DNA of 64,000 nucleotides, from NCBI GenBank assembly GCA_020849275.1, contig JADLGO010000001.1, positions 62,001-126,000 on the forward strand, read 5' to 3'. The notes beneath the pieces are model-generated. The model had not been told where the DNA came from. It worked only from the letters and a program-made list of their open reading frames with translations, and did no database searches. Position numbers and translations under genes: made by a program. How positions within the stretch are numbered: the stretch's first letter is position 1; every line of letters starts with the position of its first letter. This stretch comes from Chthonomonadales bacterium (GTDB taxonomy: Bacteria; Armatimonadota; Chthonomonadetes; Chthonomonadales; CAJBBX01). Positions 8,805-16,784 of the stretch are shown one piece after another.

Positions 8805-10025
8805 CTAAGCCGGCCGCGCGGCAACCAGAGCCCGGACCGCGTCCAGCAGTCGCTCGGCGACATCCCTCTTGGGAAGCAGCGGAAGCGCCTCGGAGCGCCC
8901 GTCCGGCCACAGCAGCGTCACCCGGTTCGTGTCGACCTCGAAGCCCGCCCCCTCCTCGGTCACGTCGTTGGCCGCCACCAGGTCCAGCCCCTTGCGGACC
9001 AGCTTCTCCGCCGCGTTGGCCAGCAGGTTCTCCGTCTCCGCCGCGAACCCCACCACCACCTGCGCCCGCTTCCGGGCGGCGAGCGTCGCCAGGATGTCGG
9101 GAGTTGGCACGAGCCGCAGCGCGAGCGGCTCCTGCCCGCGCTTCTTGATCTTGCGCGGCTCGACGGCCTCGGGAGTGTAGTCGGCCGGCGCGGCGGCGGC
9201 CACGAACGCGGCACAGCCGGCGAAGGGCGCGCGGCAGGCCTCCAGCATCTCCGCGGCGGTGTCCACGCGCACCAGATCCACTCCGGCGGGCGGCTCGAGC
9301 GCCGCCGGCCCGCTCACGAGCGTGACTTCCGCGCCGCGCTGCGCCGCGGCGGCGGCCACGGCGTAGCCCATCTTGCCGGAGGAGCGGTTCGTCAGGTAGC
9401 GCACCGGGTCGAGGGGCTCGCGCGTGGCGCCGGCCGTCACAAGGAGGCGCAGCCCGCGCAAGTCGCGCTGGCGCAGCAGCAGGTCCGTGGCGAGGCCAAC
9501 GATCGTGTCGACCTCGGCGAGGCGTCCGATTCCCTCGGCGCCGCAGGCGAGCCGGCCCTGACCGGGCTGCACAAAGCGCACGCCGCGCTCACGCAGCAGG
9601 CCGATGTTGGCCCGCGTGGCGGGGTGGCCGAGCATCACCGTGTTCATGGCCGGCGCCGCCAGCACGGGGGCCGTCGCGGCGAGGAGGAGCGTGGTGAGCA
9701 TGTCGTCGGCGATGCCGTGGGCCATCTTCGCGAGGAGGTTCGCCGTGGCAGGCGCCACCAGGATCAGGTCCACGCTCTGCGCAAGATGGACGTGCGCGAT
9801 GTGGCGGTCATAGGGCTCGTCGAAGACGCCGGACAGCACGGGGTTTGCGGTGAGCGCCCGGAAGGTGGGCGGCCCCACGAACGCGGCGGCATGGCGCGTG
9901 AGCACCACGTGCACGTCGGCGCCGCGCCTCGTCAGCGCGCTGGCGATGTCCGCCGCGCGGTAGGCCGCGATGCTCCCCGCCACGCCCAGCAGGACCCTTT
10001 TTCCGCCGAGGTCTCCTTCCACCAT
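8805..10025 (-). CDS. coaBC: Bifunctional phosphopantothenoylcysteine decarboxylase / phosphopantothenate-cysteine ligase
   Basis: CoaBC (406 residues) couples 4'-phosphopantothenate to cysteine and then decarboxylates the product to 4'-phosphopantetheine. The N-terminal flavoprotein half (CoaC, about 1-185) shows VLLGVAGSIAAYRAAD, APAMNTVM and the active-site Cys segment RLACGAEGIGRLAE. The C-terminal half (CoaB) has LLVTAGATREPLDPVRYLTN, KMGYAVA and the substrate-binding KIKKR. The start at 10025 follows an AAGGAG site and gives the normal family length, whereas longer in-frame starts add about 96 atypical residues. It converges on panD, so all the local CoA genes lie together on opposite strands. 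Confidence 0.95.
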   Translation of the reverse strand: MVEGDLGGKRVLLGVAGSIAAYRAADIASALTRRGADVHVVLTRHAAAFVGPPTFRALTANPVLSGVFDEPYDRHIAHVHLAQSVDLILVAPATANLLAKMAHGIADDMLTTLLLAATAPVLAAPAMNTVMLGHPATRANIGLLRERGVRFVQPGQGRLACGAEGIGRLAEVDTIVGLATDLLLRQRDLRGLRLLVTAGATREPLDPVRYLTNRSSGKMGYAVAAAAAQRGAEVTLVSGPAALEPPAGVDLVRVDTAAEMLEACRAPFAGCAAFVAAAAPADYTPEAVEPRKIKKRGQEPLALRLVPTPDILATLAARKRAQVVVGFAAETENLLANAAEKLVRKGLDLVAANDVTEEGAGFEVDTNRVTLLWPDGRSEALPLLPKRDVAERLLDAVRALVAARPA

Positions 10026-10062
10026 CGAGGGGTCTCCTTGCGCGCCAGATGGTGCTCCACTT

Positions 10063-10151
10063 ACTATACCCTCCGCGCCGGGCGCGCCCGCGTGGTGACC
10101 CGCCGGCGCGTCCGGCGCCCGGTTGAAGGGGCGGGAGGGATCGTCTATAAT
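10063..10151. promoter_or_regulatory. Divergent promoter region between coaBC and hisG
   Basis: TATAGT on the minus strand (10063-10068) is a candidate -10 for coaBC, and TATAAT on the plus strand (10146-10151) a candidate -10 for hisG. Neither has a convincing -35. The plus-strand element lies 77 bases before the hisG GTG. Confidence 0.4.
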
Positions 10152-10227
10152 GACTCCGCGCGTCGGCGGGGCCTCCCTTGCCGCGCGGACCGCCCGCGCC
10201 CGGCGGGCGTCTGGAGAGACCCGGCCC

Positions 10228-11100
10228 GTGAGACTGAAGATTGGCATCCCCAAGGGGAGCCTGCAAGAAGCCACTTTCGCCCTTTTCCGCAGGGCGGGGT
10301 TCGAGTTTCGCATGAGCAGCGGACGCTCGTATCATCCCGCCGTCGACGATCCCGAGGTGGAACCGCTCCTCATCCGGCCGCAGGAGATCCCTCGCTACGT
10401 GGAGGAGCGCATCCTGGACGTCGGGCTGACCGGCAAGGATTGGATCGAGGACAACGGCTCCGACGTGGTGGAGGTCGCCGAGCTCGCCTACTCCAAGGCC
10501 ACGCTCAACCCGATCCGCGTGGTGCTCGCCGTGCCGGAGGACGCGTCGATCCGCACGCTCGCCGACCTGGCCGGCAAACGGATCGCCACGGAGTACGTGC
10601 GCCTGACCGAGCGCTACCTGCGGGGCCGGGGCGTCGAGGCCCGGGTCGAGTTCTCGTGGGGCGCCTGCGAGGTCAAGGCGCCCCACCTGGTCGATGCCAT
10701 CGTCGTCAACACCGAGACCGGCAGCTCGCTGCGCGCCCACAACCTGCGCATCGTCGACACGCTGCTCGTCTCCACCACGCGCCTGATCGCCAATCGCTCC
10801 GCCTGGGAGGACCCCTGGAAGCGCGCCAAGACGGAGAACATGGCCATGCTTCTTCGCGGCGCGCTGAACGCCGAGCAGCTTGTGGGGCTGAAGATGAACG
10901 TGCCCCGCCAGCGCCTCGCCGCCGTCAACGACCTGCTGCCGGCCCTCAAGCGCCCCACCGTCTCGCCGCTCTCGGACGACGGCTGGGTGGCGCTGGAGAT
11001 CGTGGTGGAGCAGCCCGTGGTGCGCGATCTCATTCCGGCGCTGAAGAGGGCAGGCGCCGAGGGAATCGTGGAATACCCCCTGAACAAGGTCGTCTACTGA
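10228..11100 (+). CDS. hisG: ATP phosphoribosyltransferase, long form
   Basis: HisG (290 residues) condenses ATP with phosphoribosyl pyrophosphate in the first step of histidine synthesis. [14 protein letters not shown] opens the protein. [17 protein letters not shown] and [18 protein letters not shown] are catalytic-domain signatures. The last 75 or so residues ([22 protein letters not shown] to the end) form the ACT-like regulatory domain of the long, HisZ-independent form, which binds histidine. I chose GTG 10228 because the TATAAT at 10146 excludes earlier starts and the protein begins like other HisG proteins. No other his genes are present, so it lies outside a his operon. Confidence 0.93.
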   Translation: MRLKIGIPKGSLQEATFALFRRAGFEFRMSSGRSYHPAVDDPEVEPLLIRPQEIPRYVEERILDVGLTGKDWIEDNGSDVVEVAELAYSKATLNPIRVVLAVPEDASIRTLADLAGKRIATEYVRLTERYLRGRGVEARVEFSWGACEVKAPHLVDAIVVNTETGSSLRAHNLRIVDTLLVSTTRLIANRSAWEDPWKRAKTENMAMLLRGALNAEQLVGLKMNVPRQRLAAVNDLLPALKRPTVSPLSDDGWVALEIVVEQPVVRDLIPALKRAGAEGIVEYPLNKVVY

Positions 11101-11149
11101 GGCCGCCGGCACGTTCCCGGCGGCCGCGCCGCCGCCGGGGAGCCGCGGC

Positions 11150-11773
11150 GTGATCGCGCACCTCCGAGGGTCGGTGGCGCGGGTGGAGGCCAACAGCGTC
11201 GTGCTCGACGTGAACGGCGTGGGCTACCGCGTGTGGGTGCCGCTGAGCGTCCTTCAGGCGCTGCCGGAAGCCGGTGGCCCGGTGACGCTGCACACGGCGA
11301 TGACCGTGCGCGAGGACGACATCTCTCTCTTCGGCTTCCTCGGCCCCGAGGAGTTGCAGGTGTTCCAACTCGTCACGGGCGTTCCGGGGGTGGGGCCGAA
11401 GGTGGGGCTTTCCATGCTCAGCGTGATGGACGCGGGCGAGTTGGCCCGCGCCATCGCTGGCAGCGACGCGCGCGCCCTCACGCGCATTCCGGGCGTCGGG
11501 CCCAAGCTGGCGCAGCGGGTGATCCTGGAGCTCGGCGAGCGTATCGGCGAGTTGGCCTTCGAGCAGCGCGTGGAGGCGCTCAGCGCCCGGCAGGAGCCCG
11601 GCGCCAACGAGGCGTTCGAGGACGCGGTGGAGGCGCTGGTGAACCTGGGCTACAGCCGGCCGGACTCGCGCCGCGCGGCCGAGCGCGCCATGAGTGCCGT
11701 GCCGGACCGCGCCAGCGCCGCCTCCGTCATCCGGGAAGCCCTCAACCTGCTGACCCGCGCCGGCCGGCGCTAA
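11150..11773 (+). CDS. ruvA: Holliday junction branch-migration protein RuvA
   Basis: RuvA (207 residues) binds four-way DNA junctions as a tetramer and loads the RuvB motor. The N-terminal OB-fold (MIAHLRGSVARVEANSVVLDVNGVGYRVWVP region), the two helix-hairpin-helix motifs (VPGVGPKVGLSML and IPGVGPKLAQRVI), and the C-terminal RuvB-contact domain (FEDAVEALVNLGYSRPDSRRA) are all visible. Start is GTG 11150. Neither ruvB nor ruvC is adjacent, while ruvX lies far away at 63481. It follows hisG by 49 bases and may share its promoter. Confidence 0.95.
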   Translation: MIAHLRGSVARVEANSVVLDVNGVGYRVWVPLSVLQALPEAGGPVTLHTAMTVREDDISLFGFLGPEELQVFQLVTGVPGVGPKVGLSMLSVMDAGELARAIAGSDARALTRIPGVGPKLAQRVILELGERIGELAFEQRVEALSARQEPGANEAFEDAVEALVNLGYSRPDSRRAAERAMSAVPDRASAASVIREALNLLTRAGRR

Positions 11774-11834
11774 GGCGCCCGGCGCCCATCGCCGAATCGG
11801 CGCGGCCCGCTCGCGCCGGCAAGGAGCGTGCGTC

Positions 11835-12407
11835 GTGCTCGTCCCATCCAGCCGTCACCCATCGCTTCTGCGGTCCGAGGACGCGCTTCTCCTCGTCATC
11901 GACACGCAAAAGCCGCTCCTTGATGTGATCTGGGAGCCAGAGCGCTTGCTGGTCGGTGTCGGCCTCCTGATGGACGCCGCGCGCATCCTGCGCGTGCCCG
12001 TGGTGCCGACCGTGCAGAACTCCCGGCGCCTGGGCCCGCCCGTGGAGGCGGTGACCAAGAGGCTCCCGTCGCTCGCGGTGCCCTTCGACAAGATGCAGTT
12101 CAGCTGCCTGGGGAGCGACGCCATCGGCTCCGAGGTGCACCGTTCCGGGCGGCGCCAGATCCTGCTGTGCGGCATGGAGACGCACGTGTGCGTCAGCCAG
12201 ACAGCGCACGATCTGTTGGCGCATGGCTACGAGGTGCACGTGGCGGCGGATGCGGTCTCCTCGCGAACAGAGCGCAACTGGGAGATCGGCCTGCGGAGGA
12301 TGGAGCGAGCGGGAGCGGTGATCACCTCGGCGGAGACGGCGATCTACGAGATGCTCTACGAGGCCGGCACGCCGGAGTTCCGTGAGGTTCTCGAGCTTGT
12401 AAAGTAA
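11835..12407 (+). CDS. Isochorismatase-family cysteine hydrolase
   Basis: This 190-residue cytoplasmic protein has the isochorismatase-like fold. The catalytic triad can be placed: Asp in LLLVIDTQKPLL, Lys in PFDKMQFSCL, and Cys in LLCGMETHVCVSQT, with the usual cis-peptide region before the Cys. It is closest in layout to the YcaC/nicotinamidase-like hydrolases, which act on amides or related small metabolites. The real substrate cannot be told from sequence. GTG 11835 follows an AAGGAG site by 9 bases. It stands 61 bases after ruvA. Confidence 0.88.
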   Translation: MLVPSSRHPSLLRSEDALLLVIDTQKPLLDVIWEPERLLVGVGLLMDAARILRVPVVPTVQNSRRLGPPVEAVTKRLPSLAVPFDKMQFSCLGSDAIGSEVHRSGRRQILLCGMETHVCVSQTAHDLLAHGYEVHVAADAVSSRTERNWEIGLRRMERAGAVITSAETAIYEMLYEAGTPEFREVLELVK

Positions 12408-12444
12408 GCCGGAGCGCCCGCGGCCCCGGCGTTGCGCGACGCCC

Positions 12445-12474
12445 TTGACAGGGTGCCGGGCATGATGTTATAGT
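12445..12474 (+). promoter_or_regulatory. Promoter with operator-like half-site, first GntR/LacI gene
   Basis: TTGACA at 12445-12450 is a consensus -35, and TATAGT at 12469-12474 is the -10 (18-base spacer). The -10 overlaps TGTTATAGTACGGTC, which shares the half-site TGTTATA with the repeated operator-like sequence at 45248 and 46598. Overlap with the -10 fits autorepression by the regulator encoded downstream. That is inference. Confidence 0.65.
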
Positions 12475-12516
12475 ACGGTCAGAGTTCCAGCGAAGAGGTC
12501 CTCGCGAGGTCAAAGG

Positions 12517-13629
12517 ATGGCCGCACCGCTTCCCTATCCCCGCTATCAGCGCATCCGCAGGCACATCGAGACGCAGATCCGGCAGGGCGACATCGCCGTC
12601 GGCGAGCGCATCCCGGGCGAGCGCGAGCTGGCGCGGGAGTACGGCGTGAGCCAGATGACGGTCAACCGCGCCATCCAGGACCTGGTCCGCGCCGGGCTGC
12701 TGTTTCGCCGCGTGGGGGCCGGCACCTTCGTGCGCTCCAACGGCGAGGACGGCGGGCTGACCGCGGCCTTTCCGTTCGTGCTCGTCGTGCCCTTCACCGA
12801 CCATCCCGAGGAGGACATGTACCTGAGCGTGCCCTTCCGGGCCATCTGCCAGGCCGCGTCGGAGGCGGAGCGGCCGCTGATGGTGGTGCAGGCGCCGGAA
12901 AGAGACTTCGCCCGGGTGGTGGCCGAGCGGCCCGAGCACGGTTTCATCTTCGTGGCGCCCTGCTCCCGCAGCCTCGACACGCTGGTGACCCTCTCCGTTT
13001 CCCGTGTGCCCTTCGTCGTGCTCGGCGCCTCGTGGCAGGAGGCGCCCTTCGCGTGCGTCGACAGCGACAACGCGGGCGGCGCCCGGGACGCCGCCGACTA
13101 CCTGGTCTCCCTCGGCCATGAGCGGATCGCCTTCCTGAACGCGCCCGACGTCTCCGCCAACTGCCGCGACCGGCTGACCGGCTACCGGCAGGCGCTCGCG
13201 GCCCGCGGGCTCGAGTTGGACCCGGACCTGGTCGTGGAGGCCGCCACCGACCGCGATCTCGGGGAGGCCGCCCGCCAGCGGCTGATCCGCCTGCTGACGC
13301 GCGCGGAGCCCGCCACCGCCGTGCTCTGCGCCGGCTATCTGCTCACGCTCGAGTTGTGGAGCCTGCTGTGGCTGCTGCGCCTGCGCGTGCCCGCCGACGT
13401 AAGCGTGATCGGGTTCGACGACCCGCCCTCCGCGCAGCACCTGACGCCGCCGCTCACCGTGGTGCGCCAGCCGCTCTGGGCCATGGGCGAGCGGGCCGTC
13501 GAGCGACTTCGGGCCATCACCCCGGCCGCGTGCAGACCGCCGTCGGCGCGCGGACCCGAGCACCTGCCAACGGAACTGGTGCTGCGCGGCTCGTGCGAGC
13601 GCCGCAGCCGCACGACGGCCGCCGAGTAG
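12517..13629 (+). CDS. GntR-type regulator with LacI-like sugar-sensing domain
   Basis: A 370-residue transcription factor. Residues 1-75 are a GntR winged helix (PRYQRIRRHIETQIRQGDI; GERIPGERELAREYGVSQMT; RRVGAGTFVR). Residues about 85-350 form a periplasmic-binding-protein-like sensor as in LacI/GalR proteins (SFVVLGASW-type core; CVDSDNAGGARDAADYL; SVIGFDDPPSAQHLTPPLT). This GntR-head, LacI-body layout is known from AraR-like sugar regulators and is frequent in Armatimonadota. The effector is unknown. It heads a likely operon with the tiny membrane protein at 13725 and the pilin at 14054, so those are its likely targets. A second regulator of the same build lies at 46644, also beside pilin genes. 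Confidence 0.92.
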   Translation: MAAPLPYPRYQRIRRHIETQIRQGDIAVGERIPGERELAREYGVSQMTVNRAIQDLVRAGLLFRRVGAGTFVRSNGEDGGLTAAFPFVLVVPFTDHPEEDMYLSVPFRAICQAASEAERPLMVVQAPERDFARVVAERPEHGFIFVAPCSRSLDTLVTLSVSRVPFVVLGASWQEAPFACVDSDNAGGARDAADYLVSLGHERIAFLNAPDVSANCRDRLTGYRQALAARGLELDPDLVVEAATDRDLGEAARQRLIRLLTRAEPATAVLCAGYLLTLELWSLLWLLRLRVPADVSVIGFDDPPSAQHLTPPLTVVRQPLWAMGERAVERLRAITPAACRPPSARGPEHLPTELVLRGSCERRSRTTAAE

Positions 13630-13650
13630 GCGCCTCGACGGCGCCCACAG

Positions 13651-13662
13651 TGTTACATAACA
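13651..13662. promoter_or_regulatory. Perfect palindrome TGTTACATAACA, operator candidate
   Basis: The half-sites TGTTA (13651-13655) and TAACA (13658-13662) are exact inverted repeats with a 2-base centre. They lie 21 bases after the regulator's stop and about 60 bases before the tiny membrane protein gene. The TGTTA half-site also occurs in the operators at 12467, 45248 and 46598, which suggests one recognition family. Confidence 0.5.
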
Positions 13663-13724
13663 AGCCCGCCGCGCGGAGCGCCGCAGCGGCGCCGGCCGTT
13701 CACGAGAGGAGGTGCCCAGGCACC

Positions 13725-13961
13725 TTGAAGCGCGAGATACCCGTTCCCGCCGCCATCGCGGTCATCGCCCTTGTGCTCGTGCTCGTCGTAGCATTCGTCG
13801 CGACGCGTCAGTCGTCGGCCGGGCCCGCTGAGAAGAAGCTCGACTCGTGGGTCCAGAAGATGCGCGGCGCGACGCCGCGGCCCGGCACGCGCCCCGCCGA
13901 GAACCCCTACGCGGCCCGCGGGGGCGCCGTGGCGCCCGCCCCCGCTCGGGACCGCCGGTAG
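13725..13961 (+). CDS. Tiny single-helix membrane protein of the pilin module
   Basis: A 78-residue protein: basic start [10 protein letters not shown], one transmembrane helix ([18 protein letters not shown], about residues 10-28), then a polar tail rich in Pro, Ala and Arg. I chose TTG 13725 because the resulting N-terminus matches two other tiny proteins in this window (48606 and 55847: basic residue-x-x-(I/L)-(P/S)-P-A, then helix). GGAGGT at 13707-13712 is the likely ribosome binding site, with a slightly long spacing. It lies between the GntR/LacI regulator and a pilin. I recognise no named family. A role in assembling or anchoring the pilin is a guess. Confidence 0.72.
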   Translation: MKREIPVPAAIAVIALVLVLVVAFVATRQSSAGPAEKKLDSWVQKMRGATPRPGTRPAENPYAARGGAVAPAPARDRR

Positions 13962-14053
13962 CGGCCATGCCGCTCTCGGGCGCCCGGCGCACCGCGCCTC
14001 GCCCCACACGGCCGGGGCGAGCGCATACGCCATCCGATCAGGAGGAGTCATCC

Positions 14054-14773
14054 ATGAAGCGTCGTGGTTTCACCCTCATCGAACTGCTCGTGGTGATCGC
14101 TATCATCGCGATCCTCGCGGCGATCCTGTTCCCCGTCTTTGCCCAGGCGCGCGAGCGCGCACGCGCCACGTCCTGCCTCTCCAACCTCAAGCAGATCGGC
14201 ATCGCCCTGATGATGTACTCGGGCGACTACGACGACACCTACCTCTGGAACCCGTGGCCAGGCGGCCTGAGCCTCGACTACTACGAGCCGTTCGCGCAGC
14301 CAACGGTCGGCTGGTACGACATGCTGCAGCCGTACGTGAAGAACACGGGTATCTTCGCCTGCCCGAGCTACCGCGGCGAGTTCTACACCGGCAACTATCC
14401 GGCATCGTACAAGCTCGGGGTGGGCCTCAACGAGTTGTGCCTCGCGATGCGCGTGGTGCCGGCCGCCAAGGTCTCCACTCCCGCCGAGATCGCGCTCGTG
14501 GGCGACGGGATCAGCGTCTGGTCGACCTTCGTGGGCTATGGTGTGCAGGACGCCGACGGCGTCACCCGCGCGTACTGGCTCCGCAGCGGCATGGTGGACT
14601 GGTTCTACGGCTCGCCCCGTCACTTTGACGGGATCAACGCCGTGTTCGCGGATGGTCACGCCAAGTTCAGCGGCAAGCCATCCCTTACGCACAGCAGCGA
14701 CCTGTACGACGGTTACTATCGGAACCTGAAGCTCAGCAACGTCTACTGGAACTTCACCGACCCCTGCCAGTAG
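14054..14773 (+). CDS. DUF1559-type pilin-like protein (prepilin)
   Basis: A 239-residue prepilin: leader MKRRG, cleavage before [20 protein letters not shown], then [19 protein letters not shown]. Gly precedes the cleavage site, as in classical type IV prepilins. The C-terminal head has the conserved [19 protein letters not shown] (H-x9-DG type motif). AGGAGGAG lies about 7 bases before the ATG. It follows the tiny membrane gene by 92 bases and ends just before a strong hairpin at 14801, so regulator, tiny protein and pilin probably form one unit. Assembly genes (pilB, pilC, pilD) are not in the window. Confidence 0.9.
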   Translation: MKRRGFTLIELLVVIAIIAILAAILFPVFAQARERARATSCLSNLKQIGIALMMYSGDYDDTYLWNPWPGGLSLDYYEPFAQPTVGWYDMLQPYVKNTGIFACPSYRGEFYTGNYPASYKLGVGLNELCLAMRVVPAAKVSTPAEIALVGDGISVWSTFVGYGVQDADGVTRAYWLRSGMVDWFYGSPRHFDGINAVFADGHAKFSGKPSLTHSSDLYDGYYRNLKLSNVYWNFTDPCQ

Positions 14774-14800
14774 ACCGCGGGGCATGATTCAGACAAGGCT

Positions 14801-14841
14801 GAGCGCTCCGGAGCCGGCCGCGCGCCGGCTCCGGAGCGCTC
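14801..14841 (+). terminator. Perfect 18-bp hairpin after the pilin gene
   Basis: Arms 14801-14818 and 14824-14841 are exact inverted repeats around a 5-base loop (CGCGC). There is no T run after it, so it may act as an RNA-stabilising hairpin or a U-less terminator. It lies 27 bases after the pilin stop. Confidence 0.7.
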
Positions 14842-14898
14842 GCACACCGTGCCCGGGGGCCCGCTCGCGGGCGTTTCGCGCGCACCGGAAGGCACGTC

Positions 14899-15939
14899 AT
14901 GCTTCTCTACCTCGCGCTCGGCGTCGCCGCCGTCGGCGCGCTTCCGCCATCCGAACCCTCGGCCCCCGCCATCGCTCGCGCGGCCGGGCTGATCCGCGAG
15001 CGGCAGCTCGAGGACGGCGCTATCGTGATGGGCCCGCCCGGCCAGGGCGCTCCGTACCGGCTGGTGCCCTACTTCTCGAACATCGCCGCCATCGGCCTCG
15101 TCGACGCCGGTCGCGTTACCCGCGACCCGGCTCTGTTCGCCGCGGCGCGCCGCTGGGCCGTCTGGTACGAGCGACACATGAACCCGGACGGCACGGTGAA
15201 CGACTATTCCGGCGCTCCAGGAGCCTGGAAGTCCACCGGCGACTACGACTCCACCGACTCGTACGCCGGCACCTACCTGGAGCTGCTGGATGCGCTGCGG
15301 TCCGCCGCGCCCGAGCGCGACTGGCTGCGCGCTCGCGCGGCCTCCATCCGGCAGGCCGTCGCCGCCATCCATCTGACGCTCCAGCCGAACGGCCTGACGC
15401 TGGCCAAGCCGACCTATCCAGTGATGTACACGATGGACAACAGCGAGACGGCGCGCGGCCTGCGCGCCGGCGCGCGCGTCGCCCGCGCCTCGGGCCAGGC
15501 CGCGCTCGCGCGCGAGTGCGACGCGCTCGCCGCGCGCATGGAGCAGGCCGTGGCGACGGAGCTGTGGGACGCCGAGAGCCGCTGCTACCTGGTGGGCCTG
15601 CAGCCGGACGGCTACCGGCATCGCGGCTTCACAAAGTGGTACCCCGACGTGATGGCGAGCCTGATGGCGGTGGCCTGGCTGCCGCGCTCCGAGCGCAACG
15701 TGGAGCTTCTCGCGCGCATGCTCGCCAAGTGGGGCGGCGGCCTCCCGCGCGAGGTCAAGGCCGAGGCTGATGTGGGCGTGCTCGTGTGGTGGGGCGTGGC
15801 CGCGCGGGGCGCCGGTGATCGCGCGCTGCTGCGGCGAGTGCGGGCGGCTCTAGAGGGCTTCGACGCCCACGTGGCCGCGTTCGGCAACCCGGCCGACCTG
15901 GGCATGGTCGCGAGCGTTCTGGCGCCCGTCCGCCGCTGA
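14899..15939 (+). CDS. Exported (alpha/alpha)6-barrel, six-hairpin-glycosidase-like protein
   Basis: A 346-residue protein with a short signal peptide (MLLYLALGVAAVGALPP). The body is a series of paired helices with motifs such as GGDYDSTDSYAGTYLELLDAL-like segment at about residues 113-134, NGLTLAKPTYPVMYTMDN and RHRGFTKWYPDVMASLMAVAW. That pattern is typical of six-hairpin glycosidases (GH8, GH88, GH105 and related). DSTDSYAGTY may supply an acidic catalytic residue. The substrate is unknown. GAAGG precedes ATG 14899. It lies downstream of the hairpin ending the pilin module and just ahead of an STN-like protein. Confidence 0.75.
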   Translation: MLLYLALGVAAVGALPPSEPSAPAIARAAGLIRERQLEDGAIVMGPPGQGAPYRLVPYFSNIAAIGLVDAGRVTRDPALFAAARRWAVWYERHMNPDGTVNDYSGAPGAWKSTGDYDSTDSYAGTYLELLDALRSAAPERDWLRARAASIRQAVAAIHLTLQPNGLTLAKPTYPVMYTMDNSETARGLRAGARVARASGQAALARECDALAARMEQAVATELWDAESRCYLVGLQPDGYRHRGFTKWYPDVMASLMAVAWLPRSERNVELLARMLAKWGGGLPREVKAEADVGVLVWWGVAARGAGDRALLRRVRAALEGFDAHVAAFGNPADLGMVASVLAPVRR

Positions 15940-15965
15940 CCTGGGTCGCGTTCGGCCTGGCAGGC

Positions 15966-16646
15966 GTGTCCGGAACCCCCGATGCTGGCACGGCACGGAC
16001 CCTGGCCGCGGGCGGCCTGCGGCTGGAGGCGTCGCCGGAGCTGGAGGACCACGCCCTGACGGTGGAGGTCGCGGGCCTGCGCGCGGACACCCTGATGCAG
16101 GTGCTGGCCCTGGTGGGCAACTGGGAATGGGCGAGGCGGGAGGATGGCTCGCGGGTGCTGCGGGTGGTCGAGCCCAGGTCTCCGGGCTCGCTGAGCCCGG
16201 ACGTGGCGGTGGAGCGCAGCCTCCCTCGCGACCTGTGGAGCTACCTGACCGCGAGCGACCGCGGGCGGGCCGGCCGCTCGCCCAACGCATCCCAGATCCG
16301 GAGCCGCGCCGACCGGTGCGCGGACAACGCGATCGCCGAGCTTCTCGAGGTGTGCCGGCGCAAGCTGCGGCCGGGTGAGCGTTACGCCTGGGCCAGGCTC
16401 CGCCCGGCGGACCGCGAGAACGTGTTGGCGGTGCTGGTCGGGCGGATGCTGGGGGAGGCGGTGAGCGACGCGGCGCGGATGCGCTGGGAGTCCGTCGCGG
16501 ATGCCTCTCGCATCCAGATCCGTCTGGAGAACGAGGGGCTGACGGTCTACCTGCCGCAGAAGGGCGGCGGCTTCATGGGCTTCGGCCAGAACGTGCTGCG
16601 AGACGAGATGACGGGACAGCCTGTGCGCCCGGGCCCGGGCTGGTAG
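15966..16646 (+). CDS. Unrecognised protein with an STN-like segment
   Basis: A 226-residue frame beginning at GTG 15966. Residues 17-67 (LRLEASPELEDHALTVEVAG, LRADTLMQVLALVGNW, then VLRVVEP) resemble the secretin/TonB short N-terminal (STN) fold that measures a ligand or contacts inner-membrane partners. The rest is helical and charged, and I do not recognise it. The frame is open upstream of the GTG and encodes LTWVAFGLAGVSG from a CTG at 15936, which would be a short signal peptide overlapping the previous stop. The true start may therefore be non-standard. It lies 26 bases after the (a/a)6-barrel gene, so cotranscription is likely. Confidence 0.62.
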   Translation: MSGTPDAGTARTLAAGGLRLEASPELEDHALTVEVAGLRADTLMQVLALVGNWEWARREDGSRVLRVVEPRSPGSLSPDVAVERSLPRDLWSYLTASDRGRAGRSPNASQIRSRADRCADNAIAELLEVCRRKLRPGERYAWARLRPADRENVLAVLVGRMLGEAVSDAARMRWESVADASRIQIRLENEGLTVYLPQKGGGFMGFGQNVLRDEMTGQPVRPGPGW

Positions 16647-16688
16647 CCACCGAGCCTCGCCCGCGCCATCGGCCGGTTCGCGCACGGC

Positions 16689-16717
16689 TTGCCAGAAGCC
16701 GGAGTTCGGGCTATCAT
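16689..16717 (+). promoter_or_regulatory. Promoter of the sugar ABC importer
   Basis: TTGCCA at 16689-16694, a 17-base spacer, and TATCAT at 16712-16717 form a sigma-70-type promoter 68 bases before the binding-protein start. Confidence 0.6.
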
Positions 16718-16784
16718 GGTTGCGGTGCGCGGGAGCTGGTTTCGCGCGCCCGATCTCACGCCTGCTCGAAAGGACCGCCCCGAC

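Noticed and set aside
10123-10227. Longer HisG start at ATG 10123
   Set aside because: A TATAAT at 10146 lies inside the extension and the extra residues do not resemble HisG.
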